DNA of 64,000 nt from Parelaphostrongylus tenuis. Taxonomy: Eukaryota; Nematoda; Chromadorea; Rhabditida; Metastrongylidae. Positions 44,192 through 55,589 of this stretch are shown here, piece by piece. How positions within the stretch are numbered: position 1 is the stretch's first letter; every line of letters begins with the position of its first letter. The notes beneath the pieces are model-generated. The model was not told the DNA's origin. It ran no database searches and was given only the letters and a program-made list of their open reading frames with translations. Where the stretch lies: assembly GCA_019055375.1 (NCBI GenBank), contig JAHQIW010007168.1, positions 62,001 to 126,000 of the forward strand, in the 5' to 3' direction. The translations under genes were made by a program, and so were the position numbers.

Positions 44192-44750
44192 TTATCACGT
44201 CCTATGTGATCATACCAGTGTTACCATCGGTTTAAGAGGACTTATGAGGGTATATGTACCTGAATATAGAATTTTCTCCCAGTCCGATCGATCAACTGTG
44301 ACAGGTACGGAGGCGGAGAAGCAAGTGTGAATGAGATCTGCCTAAATTCGATGGAGACCAATAAGGTGCTGGAATTGAATGAAAAGGAACAGTGACTCAA
44401 CAGTTCACAGTTGAACAACATAATTTGCAATCTAATTGAATGGATTTATGATTGGGAAGGGTTTTCATCCCTAGAGTACCGAGAAAGCCATACTACATCT
44501 TCAGAGCATTCGCAGACTGTCACGGTGGACATCTGGGGGTCTTGTAGAAATTAAGGATTATTCCAAAGAGACAATCTTGGTTGTTGGTATAGATTTACAG
44601 CCAGTCAAAGGAAAACGTCTAAGTGGTTAGTATGGATAACAATGTTGGGTGGTGCGTCCTACCTTACATCGTTAGCCAAACCACCGTCTCGATTTGCCAT
44701 CTAGGCGATTTTTTACTTCTTTGATCTTACGCGCCCATTATTACATTTCC
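44192..44750. other. no recognisable feature
   Basis: Nothing supported. Confidence 0.35.
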
Positions 44751-44751
44751 G

Positions 44752-44985
44752 GGGTGCTGTGACCGAGTGGTTGTGATACTCGTTGCGGTGCGCGTGGGGC
44801 TGTATCTAACTACAACAACAATCTTCGACAGTCAGCAATGAACGCCCTGTGGAAGGCTACACTCGGGCTATCCTGGAGACTGCAAGAAGACGCGCTCAAC
44901 CAGTATTCATCGGCGTTGAACGAGAAAACGAAAAAGCGAATTGAATGCTAGAAGCACTGGGTTCCGCACAGGAAAAAAACGTGCT
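44752..44985 (+). mobile_element. SINE-B copy
   Basis: Head GTGACCGAGTGGTTGTGATA, GACAGTCAGCAATGAACGCC, GACTGCAAGAAGACGCGCTC, and 3' end GAAGCACTGGGTTCCGCACA. Confidence 0.75.
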
Positions 44986-45024
44986 ATGAAGCTAGTCAGA
45001 ATAGAATCAAAAAATAGATTTTAC

Positions 45025-45270
45025 TATGCGGATCCCAGTGCTACTTCCACATTGTCTTTTCGCATTCATCGCCCATAAGCCGTCGAACATTCCGCGTGAT
45101 GTTTCGACTACTGCTTGAGGGTTTCTTCTTCATGAATGCCGTGGAATACTGATGAAGCCGAATCTTTTTACAATATTGAAGATAGCCGAGTCAAGGCATT
45201 TACACGCTATTGCGAGAGAGTGTTAGGAAAGTGGGTCAATTACTGCCTTTTACTCGGATAATCTGCTTCT
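45025..45270 (-). mobile_element. SINE-B copy, tail-to-tail with the previous one
   Basis: It begins on the plus strand with the reversed 3' end TGCGGATCCCAGTGCT, then GTGATGTTTCGACTAC and GAATGCCGTGGAATACTG. It ends near GAGAGAGTGTTAGG. Confidence 0.6.
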
Positions 45271-45559
45271 TTGATGACTCGGTCACCGCCACTGCCTAAT
45301 AAGAGAATAGCCTAAGGAATGCGAAATTTGATGAAAATGTGGGAATTCTCCAAAAAAAAACTCCACATACAGCTTTAACGTGGCTTATTAGCTCATCTCG
45401 TGTAGGTGCGAGTTTTCGCCATAGTAGGTGACAGCATTCCGGCACAGGAGGTGGCGGATTTTTTGGCCTCGATAAGACAACAATAGGAGCATTGTCTAAA
45501 AGGATATCGTTAAATTCCTGATTTTAGAAGATAATATTTCACATATCTCTATCATCAAA
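45271..45559. other. no recognisable feature
   Basis: Nothing supported. Confidence 0.35.
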
Positions 45560-46390
45560 GAACCCCTAGTCGGTAAACATCCCTATGTGGCGAATAGAGA
45601 GTTAAATGAGGGCCAAAAGCAACCTTACGCTTCCCTCAGACTTGGCGGATCCAGAAAAATGACTCTTTATTTCTACTGCGCCAATCGGACACATGACTTT
45701 TCTAATTCCAGCGAACCAACTCGGCCGGAATCCTGCAGCCAAGTGAAAGGGAACTAAGCTATGAGGCAGAAAAGAGCCACCTCCAACGAATAGGTTGTTC
45801 TCTGTCCTCTCTGGAGGATATCGTCAAGCTACTGTGAGTATCCAACCCTAACGTTTAACGCTTAGAAAGCTATATACATGGATATCAAGAGCTAAACAGT
45901 AATATTAGTGGACTCTATTCTCCTGACCCTCAAAGAGTGCCTGGTATAGTAGCGCCAAGTATGAAATTCGCAAAGACTGCTAAAATCTCAGAGTCATTTA
46001 TAGGCTCCCTCAATCTTGGACTGAGGTGACGATTTGTACCTACACTACACTTTAACTTGTATGTGGGTCCTCTTCAGAGGACTTGGTCATACAGACAAAA
46101 AGCATAAGGTACGACGTCATTGGCATGGCGAGAAGATGCCACCCATTTCAAGCTGCCTGTGATAGCAGAGAAGAATTGCAACTGATAAACGAGAGCCGTC
46201 ATCGACTGAATTCCTCAAGCTGTCAAACGCATGACAAGAAGACTATTAATCGCATGATCAGATTTCTTCATAAAAACCCCAGAAGGAAGATATAATGCTC
46301 AGAAAGTCTCTACAACTATCAAAACTCACTGGACAACCCTTACACGCGGTATGGAAAAAGTGCTTAACGCGTAAAATCACATTTGCCTAC
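45560..46390 (+). mobile_element. RTE derivative with the central coding region deleted
   Basis: 45560-46060 follows the RTE leader of copy 2 (GGCCAAAAGC, CTGCGCC, AACTCGGCC, GTCAAGCTACT-GTGAGTA, GCTAAAATCTCAG). 46083-46185 gives the endonuclease start (RYDVIG, RCHPF). At ~46190 it jumps to the last ~60 codons of the RTE ORF (GAGAGCCGTCATCGACTG, CAGATTTCTTCAT, CACTGGACAACC). All of the reverse transcriptase is missing. Confidence 0.7.
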
Positions 46391-46805
46391 AGCCTACTAG
46401 GTATTGGTTCTATATTGAATTTTTCCCACTTTCTTTTCCACATAAGATGACGAGTTTTTGATTAGAAATATAAAAACAACAATTATCCAGTACCTTTAAG
46501 GAGTGTCGAAAGTTTCTTGAAAAATGCAGCCAGATCAGAGATTTCATTAGTGACTTCGTTGAGAATGATGACGTCAAACATACCAATCTGAAATTTTGAA
46601 ACGACAGCGTTGTCATAAGTTACCCAAAACGGTCATGCTCCAACGAAATCAGTGATTTACACAGTTTTCGCCCTGATCTCATCCAGAAAATCGAAAACAT
46701 ATCACTTGAAAATCAATATCTTCACGACTAGAACGATTAAACAACTATAACACCCGAAGCTGTTTCCGATAATCATCTCAAAATTTTCAATCACTAGGGT
46801 TCTTT
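46391..46805. other. no recognisable feature
   Basis: Nothing supported. Confidence 0.35.
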
Positions 46806-46807
46806 GA

Positions 46808-47040
46808 GGCGCCGTGGCCGAGTGGCTGTGATATGGTCGCGACGCTCGTGGAGCCGAACCCCACCCCCACCTTTCTCCGGCAGTCAAAAACAACGTCCGT
46901 TGGAACGCCACGGCAAGGCTATTCTCGAGTTTGCAAGGAGACTCGCCCAATCAGTATTCTATGTCGTTTAAGAAGAAGACGAAACGAATTGAATGCTCGA
47001 AGTACTGGGATAAACATAGTGGAAAAGAAGAAATACTGTG
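46808..47040 (+). mobile_element. SINE-B copy
   Basis: Head GCCGTGGCCGAGTGGCTGTG, GGCAGTCAAAAACAACGTCC, GTTTGCAAGGAGACTCGCCC, and 3' end GAAGTACTGGGATAAACATA. Confidence 0.75.
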
Positions 47041-47062
47041 AAGACGAATCAATACAGTGCCA

Positions 47063-47832
47063 ATATATGTGGTACTTGTCCATTGGTAGGCGACAAAAGA
47101 ATATTTGACCCCATTCGCTGGATAGAGATTTCCATAAGAGTTTGAGTAATCATAAGAGAGCCTAAATCTCAAGCTATCAAGGTACATGGCCGTTCTTTGA
47201 AAACAGTTTTTTGACGTTTCTCCGGAAGGAAAACCTCTGTGTTTCACATAAGTATCTTTCTCGCAAGACCGAGTTCTTTCCTTAGACTCTCTGTAGTTAG
47301 TCGATGGTGCAGGATTCAAGGATCCCAACGGTGTGCTTTTTTTCTAGAAAGAGCGTTTCTCTGCAGTGTAGCAGGGTCGAGTTCCACACATTCGGCTTTC
47401 TTGTTTGCAGGTAACTACGGTCGCGGGGTCTGTTTGTCATAGAATCAATGTGACGACCGGCCACGATCGATCAACTGGCGCTTCGGAGAAGTGCGATTTC
47501 TGTTACTCGATTACAAATATTTTCTCCGCTTCAAGAAAAACTTCAGATCAAACGTATGACTCTGATATTGAAAGATTTTCTTTACACATTTATTTACTTT
47601 TTCATGTTTTCAGCGAATTAGTGTTCGATTTGCGCATTCGATGTGAAACGTAGTTTCATTTTAGATTTTACAGCTTTATAAAAAGGTCTTTCAAAAAAAT
47701 TGGCCAATGCCGCGCTAGCCAGATAGTTAAGCTTTCAAGTGATTACTAAACTCCTATAAAATGTTTTTGTTCAGCAAATGGGGTCAAATATTCGTTTATC
47801 GCCTTATAATGGGCAGGAACCACATATACATA
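47063..47832. mobile_element. J-family TIR element
   Basis: Long terminal inverted repeats: TATGTGGTACTTGTCCATTG (left) then AGAATATTTGACCCCATT, against the right reverse complement TATGTGGTTCCTGCCCATTA then CGAATATTTGACCCCATT. Internal blocks match 30795-31440. No transposase frame. Confidence 0.75.
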
Positions 47833-47861
47833 GTGTTGAAGGATATGAAGTTAAAGAGCTC

Positions 47862-48155
47862 TAGACGTAGATCAATCCCTGAGGGATGCGTCGTGTATTC
47901 ATCCTGAATTTTAGGCCTTGTTTGAGGTGACTAAATGCATCTTTGGTTTTCACAATGACTAGCAATAGCCTACCGGTGATATCACGCCCCTGGTGCTATC
48001 CTCCCACGCAAGTCTGGTGCTAACTCACCGACCCCAAAGGGACGAAACGCTTGGTGAGCCCTGAGAGCGAATCGAACTATCGACCATTGATTGGTCAACC
48101 ATTTGTGTTGCAGAGCACCTTTAACCATTGCGCTATACAATTTCTATTAGGAACA
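47862..48155 (-). mobile_element. SINE-C copy
   Basis: GTAGATCAATCCCTGAGGGA, GTTTGAGGTGACTAAATGCA, GCGAATCGAACTATCGACC (reversed B box), GCAGAGCACCTTTAACCATT (reversed A box). Confidence 0.8.
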
Positions 48156-48890
48156 ATTCGGGATCAACATGCTGTTTGTAGTTGAAGATGACTCACGCAA
48201 TGTAATGTGCTCATAACAAGCAAAACGTTATAAAATTATACGACGAATCTGTTTACGGCTGTAAATTCTCACCAGACATAGTTTAACTTGAACATTAAGC
48301 ACTATGCGCAACTATACTGGCATAGCAATTTTTTCTGACATAAGATCTCTTGTTTCATTTTATTCATTGATTAATTCTCAATACATCTCTTTATGAAGAG
48401 CACGTCCATGTGCATACAGTCACTAGACATTGCTTTTTCGATGGTGTTGGCTTTGTAACGACACTAGCCACTCTGAAAATGCGGAAAATTAATTATTAGT
48501 AATCTATTTTTGAACGGCAAACAAGCCACAACATGTGTTAAGCTTTTGCCGCTTCTTCTCAGCTACCATTACATTACCATTTGACTAAAGAAACCCGAAT
48601 AAATATTCCCAGATCTGAATGGTCAAATACTTTTTATTTGAGAAATTTCTAAACAAACGCGTGTGTAGCGCGATGAATAAAAGTACAGTTTAATACATAC
48701 TGAATCGGTCATTGGTTCATTTCCACTTCCGGGCTCACCAAACCTTTTATCTCTCTTGGTTCAGTTAATTGCTAACAGACTTGTTCAAGTGGACGAAACG
48801 CTGATTATTTGAATCATCAGTGGAGTCATCACAATCGTTGTGTAGTTCAGATAGGCACTGAATCACTTCAACGATTATATGAATTGAATT
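48156..48890. other. no recognisable feature
   Basis: AT-rich, downstream of the next gene on the minus strand. Nothing supported. Confidence 0.35.
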
Positions 48891-48894
48891 AAAT

Positions 48895-51800
48895 TTATGG
48901 TACATTCTTCAAAGCTTGTTCAACAGCATAATTTCTATCCTTTGCAATTTTATTTTTTAAATTACTCATACTGATGAAGTAACGCAGATGGAGCTTTGTA
49001 ATAAATGAAAACTCTTCACTTGATCGATAGTGTCCATATACACTTACTTCATCAATATCGTTGAAATCTTTTCGAAAATCGACTTGCTTATAAATGACAT
49101 TGGATGGCAGATCGAAATTCGGCTTATCGCCTCGTGATGCAATCACCAATCTAGAATTTCTTCATCATAGTCCTTGTTCGACATCTCAACAAAGTTTCTT
49201 TTTAGGAACTTCACAGATCAAAATATTTCATTACCTGTTATTCGGGTGTTTTTCTGCTAGTGATAGGGCAAAAACACATGCTTCTTCAGATACATCCAAA
49301 ATTTCCAAGTTCTCACTTCTTCCACCTAAAACACATTGAGTTAACAAATGTGACCATTATTTTTTTAAACCAGAAATCAACGGTACAAATTGTTACACTG
49401 GAAAGCTTTAACGTGGCTTCTCAGAAAATTCTCCATGAAGAAAAATCTCAAAAAAGTGGATGAGTTTTGCTTACTAAGCTAGTATGTACTAGTTATAAAT
49501 TTTGAATATCAATAACCACCTGAGGAGGAATTTGGTAGCACAAACATTTACTGAGAATGATTTTCACGTCAGCGGATTAAACATTTGTAATCCATATCAT
49601 TTTTTGCGCTGCAGTTATTTTCATACTGATGAGACTTTTGAAAGGAGCTGTTAGTAGATGGAACTGAGTCATCTGTGGTCGGTTGTAGTCAAAACGCCAA
49701 TGGCTTTTATTTAGAAAACTGCCACCAAGTAAACCGACGCCAGGCATTTCCGAAGCCTTTTGCTTTTTGTAGGACTCCAAAAGATTGCAATATAAATAGC
49801 TCCTGTCAACCAGTGAAATAGATCAGTATTTGAAGAATTGAGGTTAAAACTCTCGGCGTTGATCGATCCCTAAAGGACGCAACGTGCATTTGACTTCGTT
49901 AAACATCATTCCAGGTGGTATATGCACTTGGCCTAGACTCTTGATGGGCTACCCATATATCAATCGGTGCTTTTATCTTCCGAAACAGGTCTGATACCGA
50001 TTCGCCGACGCCGAAGGGATGGAAGTTTACGACCCTCGATCAAACCATCGACCACATTTGTGTCGCAGGACACTACTAATCACTGTGCCACAAGCGCCCT
50101 AACGCAGTATTTTGTGGCGCTTAACATTACAGATTGGCCAAATTCATTCGTGAAACATAGCGATTATGAACATTGTGTAATATCTTACAAACTGTCTTTC
50201 TGAAAGATGCTGAAGTTGGGATATCTCTTTAAAAGCGTTAGCTGACGTGATGATTTCGCCTTCGTCAGAGCCTACGCTATCTACACTATACCATATTTGC
50301 TTATTCATTCCACATTTCCTATGGCTAGTGGTTTTTTAATGCGAAGTCATTTCAAATACCTATCTGTTAAAGCAAACTTACCCTCCAATCCTCACATGGG
50401 GAATGTCACCGATGACTGTCACACACTATGAATAATGAACCTTACGCAAACTAAAAAATGAAGGTGGGGTAAGCTGCCACATCGATTGTGAGATTCGAGC
50501 AATCCCCCTTTCTACTCATTTTTGGATAATGGACACTTTAATTCTCTAGAGTAAAAGACACCTGCTTTCATACTAAATAATTTGTCTTTTCTGCAAAGAG
50601 GAGATGAGGAAATCTTTCGAACCTTTGAATAAACAGACAGATTATTTTAATCCTTGGCATCGACTGTTTTTAAAACCTCGCAATAAACATTCAAAATAAT
50701 TTCAAAAAGAAGAATGTCTAAAGCCTAAGCGAGGTTGGTACGCCAGGGCCACGCACCGGTGTTTTGGAGGTCTCGCCCTCTTCGTCAGTGACCCACGTCC
50801 CACATTAAGCACTGCATTGTAGCAAGAAGGGAGGCGTATGTGGTGACGGCTCAGTGTACAATGACCTGTCCATCACCACTTCTTAGTCGATGGATCTCTG
50901 TTGGTAGAACAACATTGATCCATGACATCGACTGTTTTTGAAACCTCGTAGTTTACACTCGAAATAAAATCCAGTTGAGATCCATTGACTGAGAAGTGGT
51001 GATGGAACAGTGTCATTGTACACTGTGCCGTCACCACATACGCCTCCCTCCATGCTACAATGCAGGGCCTAATGTGGGGCGTGGGTCACTGACGAGGAGG
51101 GCGAAACCTCCCAAAACACCGGTGTATGGCCCTGGCGTACCAACCTAGCTTGGGCTTCAAACATTCTTATATCTTTTAATTATTTTGAGAGTATTTTAAG
51201 TTGATACGAGGGAAAAAAAACTTGAGAGAAGTTTCTTACATTTCGTCCCAATACTATTTTCCGAAGGTGGCTAAACTGCGAATTGATATCCAAAGCCATG
51301 CACTAATAACATATAGTCTATTGCTATTCTTCTTATATTTCACACGAAAAACACTTGTCCATAGAATGTACTGAACAGCTACAGGTGTTTTCAAGGGATG
51401 CACACAGAGAACAGAGTCAGCACTACACTTGGCATGACAAATAGCCATCTGTAATGGCTATAAAGGAACAACCACTGAGATGAAGTCAAATAGAACAGAT
51501 AAGTCCCATGACGAAAAGTGGAGTGCCAAACACAAATGAGAAGATACCTCAAAACTGCCCTATAACGAAAGAAGTGAATGCCGCTGTTAAGAGGTGTCTA
51601 AAAACAGTGATTTGGGAGACTGTGTGGGAATGAAGAAATCTCGCATCCACACATTGCTCTGTTAATTGGTTCGAAAAGCCTCTACAACCGATTGCCTAAA
51701 ATATTGAGAGATGGAGATGTATGAGTTCAGGTGCAATGTATTTAATGTTTTGTTAGACATGTGGTGATGAATACATAAGTGAAACTAGTAGACTACTTTG

Positions 51801-52789
51801 TGTCTGTATAAAGTAACACCTAAATGGAAAGTAGTAAGGGCGCACATATACTTGTAGAATTTTTTCCAACTATGATAGAAGGGCATGACGGTGACGGCAA
51901 GAATCCTGGGGAATGAGTCAAAAAAGTCGGTGCAAAATACCCTTAGAGCTTTAGGAACTAATTTTAAAAATTTTAGAACGTTTAGAAAGGAGTAGGATCT
52001 CATTATCAAAAATGATATGGCACCTTATCTGATTCATTTTCTAATTTTATTAGGTTCCACTATACATAATGTTGATCACGCACAGATGACCTTTTTCATA
52101 TAAGTAGTTGAATGACGAGACTTCATTATAGGCAGACAGTTGAATTGACTTTTGCATTAGATTTTTATTAGTTATAAGAGACGTTAGTTGAATGATGAAA
52201 TATGTTATGGTAATTCTCAGGACCGACTATCGATCAACCTCAGCATAGTCAAGTAAATCCATGATTTTCTTATTCAGCAAACACAACGTTGTCAACAAAC
52301 GTTTTTTTTAGTACAATATATGCAAATCCAACGGGTTACGTTCCGGCTGTTTCGCCTCCTTCAGAGCCTGGAAGAGTCAAATTCATATGTAGTCTACTCA
52401 TTCAAAGACATTCATGGTCTGCTTCTAAGCGCTGAGGGAGATAAAATTGTAGGAAAATGTTCACCAGTGCTTCAAAGAAGATAAACCAACTTCGGCCATG
52501 CTTCGAAAAACAGATACTCGTTGAAAGGTCTTGATTATTTATGCCTATGTCTAGTGAAAGCCGGGCATTCGATTTATTGTAGTGTGTTCCGCGTACAACA
52601 GCTGCACAAGGTCCCAATCTAATCAGGATGACAATGAAAACTTACAGTGGCAATTGAGATGCGAACATTTGTATGACATGACCACTGAAACAAACTTGCC
52701 TTATCCAAAATCCATTTCCATATGTCTGGATGATGACGAAGTTCAAATTTCTTGATAACTTCGTATTCTTCCTTGCCAAAATTTACCTT
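48895..52789 (-). CDS. unrecognised multi-exon gene (partial model)
   Basis: Six phase-consistent exons on the minus strand, in two chains: 52789-52686, 52618-52518, 51905-51852, and 49802-49627, 49325-49235, 49150-48895 (stop TAA). Acceptors are good (TTTTCAG, TTTTAG, ATTCTAG). The chains do not match in phase (1 against 2), so at least one exon of length 3n+1 is missing between 51851 and 49803, or these are two genes. Readable stretches include EVIKKFELRHHPDIWKWILD, LGPCAAVVRGTHYNKSNAR, SEMPGVGLLGGSFLNKS, ILDVSEEACVFALSLAEKHP and NRLVIASRGDKPNFDLPSNV, ending in KNKIAKDRNYAVEQALKNVP. ILDVS...FALSLAEKHP...RLVIASR looks like a beta-alpha-beta nucleotide-fold segment, but I cannot name the family. 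No signal peptide or 5' end was found. Confidence 0.65.
49848..50100 (-). mobile_element. SINE-C copy
   Basis: CTCTCGGCGTTGATCGATCC, GATCAAACCATCGACCAC (reversed B box), CACTGTGCCACAAGCGCC (reversed A box region). It lies just upstream of the 49802 exon, in intron. Confidence 0.7.
50101..50654. other. no recognisable feature
   Basis: Nothing supported. Confidence 0.35.
50655..51175. mobile_element. G-family repeats in head-to-head orientation
   Basis: 50655-50960 (minus) and 50975-51175 (plus) are inverted copies of the 265-bp unit seen in tandem at 16640-17240. The outer ends GAATGTCTAAAGCC (50710) and GGCTTCAAACATTC (51151) match the ends of the 19184-19470 MITE, suggesting related terminal repeats. 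Confidence 0.75.
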
Positions 52790-52899
52790 CTGAAAATTAC
52801 CTGCTGTGTGAAAAGGAGCAAGTGTAGGCAAGCGCTATACTAAAATGTTTACAAGAAAATGCGTCATTGAACGATACCAATTTTTTATTTCTGGTCCAG

Positions 52900-53345
52900 A
52901 AATTTTGTGTTTTTCGTTTCGAGTGTTTTCTCAAGACCACAGCTCAAATATGCCTGATAATCATTTTTTTATCGGGCTCTTTAACTGACATGCATGGCTC
53001 AAAAAAAAAAAGATTATCAAGCAGATTGAAATTGAGCTGTGGTCTTAAGAAAACACTCGAAACGAAAGATATGATATATTGAATATACTAGCCAAGAGCA
53101 ATCGGGTGTACAGCGCTTTATGTTCAGTAAGATTTTCACTGGACATAGAGTGTAAAACGTCCGTCATCGCTAACTTTTAATGTGGGGACTGGAGCACCCA
53201 CACAGGATTGGCAAAAGACGAGAAAGGGTAACTGCCCCGACTGACGAATCGCAAGATCTATACACGTTTATCGGGCTCTATAAGTCAGGCCTCTTTGACA
53301 GACCACTGACATGCATGGTTCAAAAAATGATTATCAGGAATTTCG
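52900..53345. mobile_element. E-family MITE complex
   Basis: Terminal repeat pair 52916-52965 (GTTTCGAGTGTTTTCTCAAG...) and 53020-53066 (inverted). Then AGCAATCGGGTGTACAGCGC, the core GACTGACGAATCGCAAGATC, and the arm TATCGGGCTCTATAAGTCAG ... GACATGCATGG at 53267-53318. Deletions have removed one inner arm. Confidence 0.7.
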
Positions 53346-54165
53346 TGTTTATTGCTCCAGTGACAAAACGGATCTTTTCCAAAATCCTTTTGCCGCGTTT
53401 TTGGGCTGTTCTATTATGGAGGCGCCACTTGAGGCCTTCAGTAAAAACGTATTCTCTACTGTCATCCGACAAATGTATGATTATCTGATAGCTTGAATCA
53501 AGTAATTTTTAAGCTATATTTTATTTCCCATATTGCTTGTTTTTATCACCGTACCAGTCAAAATGAGAACTTGTTTAACATTTGAAGATTTCTCGCCTGA
53601 TAAAAGTTTTTTAAACAAATTTTCAACCATTAGATAGAGCAAATCTCTCTGATTAAGGAAATGTGTTTGTTCTTAAAAAGAACTAAGAGCTCTACAATTC
53701 GCACCCTAGCCGACTAGAACTGCTCATTGAATGTGAAACCCAGTATGCTTTCGGTCGTTACAAAGCTCGAAGAAGTCTTTTCGAAGGCCAAATATACCAT
53801 TATAATCGGAAAAATGTTCTCTGTCTAACAATTGAAAGTTCATAACAACAAATTTTTTATCCAGTAAGAAATCTTTGAATGAGAAACAAAATCATATTTT
53901 CACTGGCACGGCGCCAAAAATAAGCTATTTGAGCGATTGAACATGTCATTGAAATTTACTTGATTTGAACTATCGACACACCACAGAAACATTCTGCAAA
54001 AGCAAAAGATGCCTTTTATCGAAGGCTTCGATTGGAGCCGCATTTCTAGACATTTTCGTTGAAATCCTACCGCATTTTTAAACACCGTATTTTACTATAA
54101 AATTCAGATAACGCTGCTGTCAAATGTCTTTATTCTTACTATCTGAACGTATAAGTCAAAATCAA
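53346..54165. other. no recognisable feature
   Basis: Nothing supported. Confidence 0.35.
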
Positions 54166-54171
54166 TATTAA

Positions 54172-54199
54172 TTAGGCCTAAGCCTAAGCCTAAGCCCAA
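54172..54199 (-). repeat. interstitial nematode telomere repeat (TTAGGC)n
   Basis: Three perfect GCCTAA units at 54176-54193 and a fourth with one change (GCCCAA). They are preceded by TTAGGC in the opposite sense at 54172-54177. Confidence 0.8.
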
Positions 54200-55499
54200 A
54201 TGCGGCAGGATTCTAGTAAAGATCCACCAAAAATTTATGGAACGACCTACAATTACAAACACGATGTTGAAAACCGTGTAAGCACTTGTTTTTTCAACTT
54301 TGCTTATTCTAGGTATTAACGATACCAAACTCTACCCTTGGTTATTCCATGAATATGATCCATATAACTGGGCACCCCTATGAAACTAAAGAGTGTTTTA
54401 ACGACTGAACTTCGCTCAACGTTTCGCCCGGCTCGTGTTCTGTTGAGGACTACCTATCACAGGAAAGCTGTAAGTCAACAGACGGTGAAACCAGCGATAC
54501 ATGTTAATCATTGCGTAGATCTGTTTACATGCGCACAAGTCGAATGTCTTCCATCAGGTGTCATGGTATCAGGAGGTTAGTAAGAGCATGAGGCAGTATG
54601 CTTTTCCAAAAAGTCGATGATCTCATGAAAGTGGCGTTTTTTTTACTAGATGATTAGAGATTCAGCGACCGCCAATGATTTTCACGTAACAACAACTGAC
54701 GCTGTTTAAACGAGAAAGATCTCCCGTATAATCAAACAAGCATTCCAGTAACATTCCTCACTCTAAGTCTCTGTCATTCCTTGATTATTGCGTTTTCTAT
54801 CATAGTGCTTACTTTTCATATCGAAATTAGTCTATAGAAAAAATATCGATAATTCAATGAAAAAGTCTACATTCGAAAGTAAAAAGATGCATTGATATGG
54901 ACCAAAAACTTATGAAGAAATTGAAGAAAGACGTATATCCATGGAATTTATAATATGAACAAACAGGTAATAGATAAAATTTTACTTGAAAATTAAGTGT
55001 AGTTAATAGAAGCTCAAGTGATTTTGAATCAACTAAATTATGCGAGTGTATTTTTCATTATGACATGACCAGTTATTCCATTAGATGACCAAATCCGTTC
55101 AGAAAATAATGAGCAAATATATCGTTCAATGCTTCATAAGCACATTTTTCCTTCTTTTTCAAAGTCACAATAGTACTACTCAGCTATGGTAAACTTGACT
55201 GTTGCACAAGTATTTATACACATAGCATTTTTATAAATTCTACTTACTGACCGATTCATTTCTGACGAGGATTTAATTAAAAGTATAACCATTTTATTAG
55301 AAGTATAACCACAAGAATGCTCAGATACGATCAAAACTTGGAAACTGTTGTTTCTGGGTTACGAACTCGAACTTCCACTATGTCTTGTCCGCCAGGAACA
55401 ATGTCATCATGACGGACTGAGTGAATGTCGAAAAATCAGTTCCAGGTTTTTCTCTAATATCGGCAGTCTTTAGTTGTATAACACTGTGTTTGGTTTTTA
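54200..55499. other. no recognisable feature
   Basis: AT-rich. No gene or repeat that I can support. Confidence 0.35.
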
Positions 55500-55586
55500 T
55501 TAGGCCATGACGGAATTTTTTCTGAAGATTTCTTCGAACTGAACAATTTCTAGAGCTAATAAAGTTGCTTCATACCAAGCATCAAG
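55500..55586 (-). CDS. candidate terminal exon of an unrecognised gene
   Basis: A strong acceptor (CTTCCTTTGCTTTTCCAG) is followed by 28 codons (LDAWYEATLLALEIVQFEEI, FRKNSVMA) and TAA. AATAAA overlaps the stop (55496-55501, minus), so the 3' UTR would be very short. The frame is also open upstream of the acceptor (KKAFKHLSYSFIAYFYVVV), so the exon may be longer. Upstream exons were not found. Confidence 0.4.
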   Translation of the reverse strand, partial: LDAWYEATLLALEIVQFEEIFRKNSVMA

Positions 55587-55589
55587 CTG

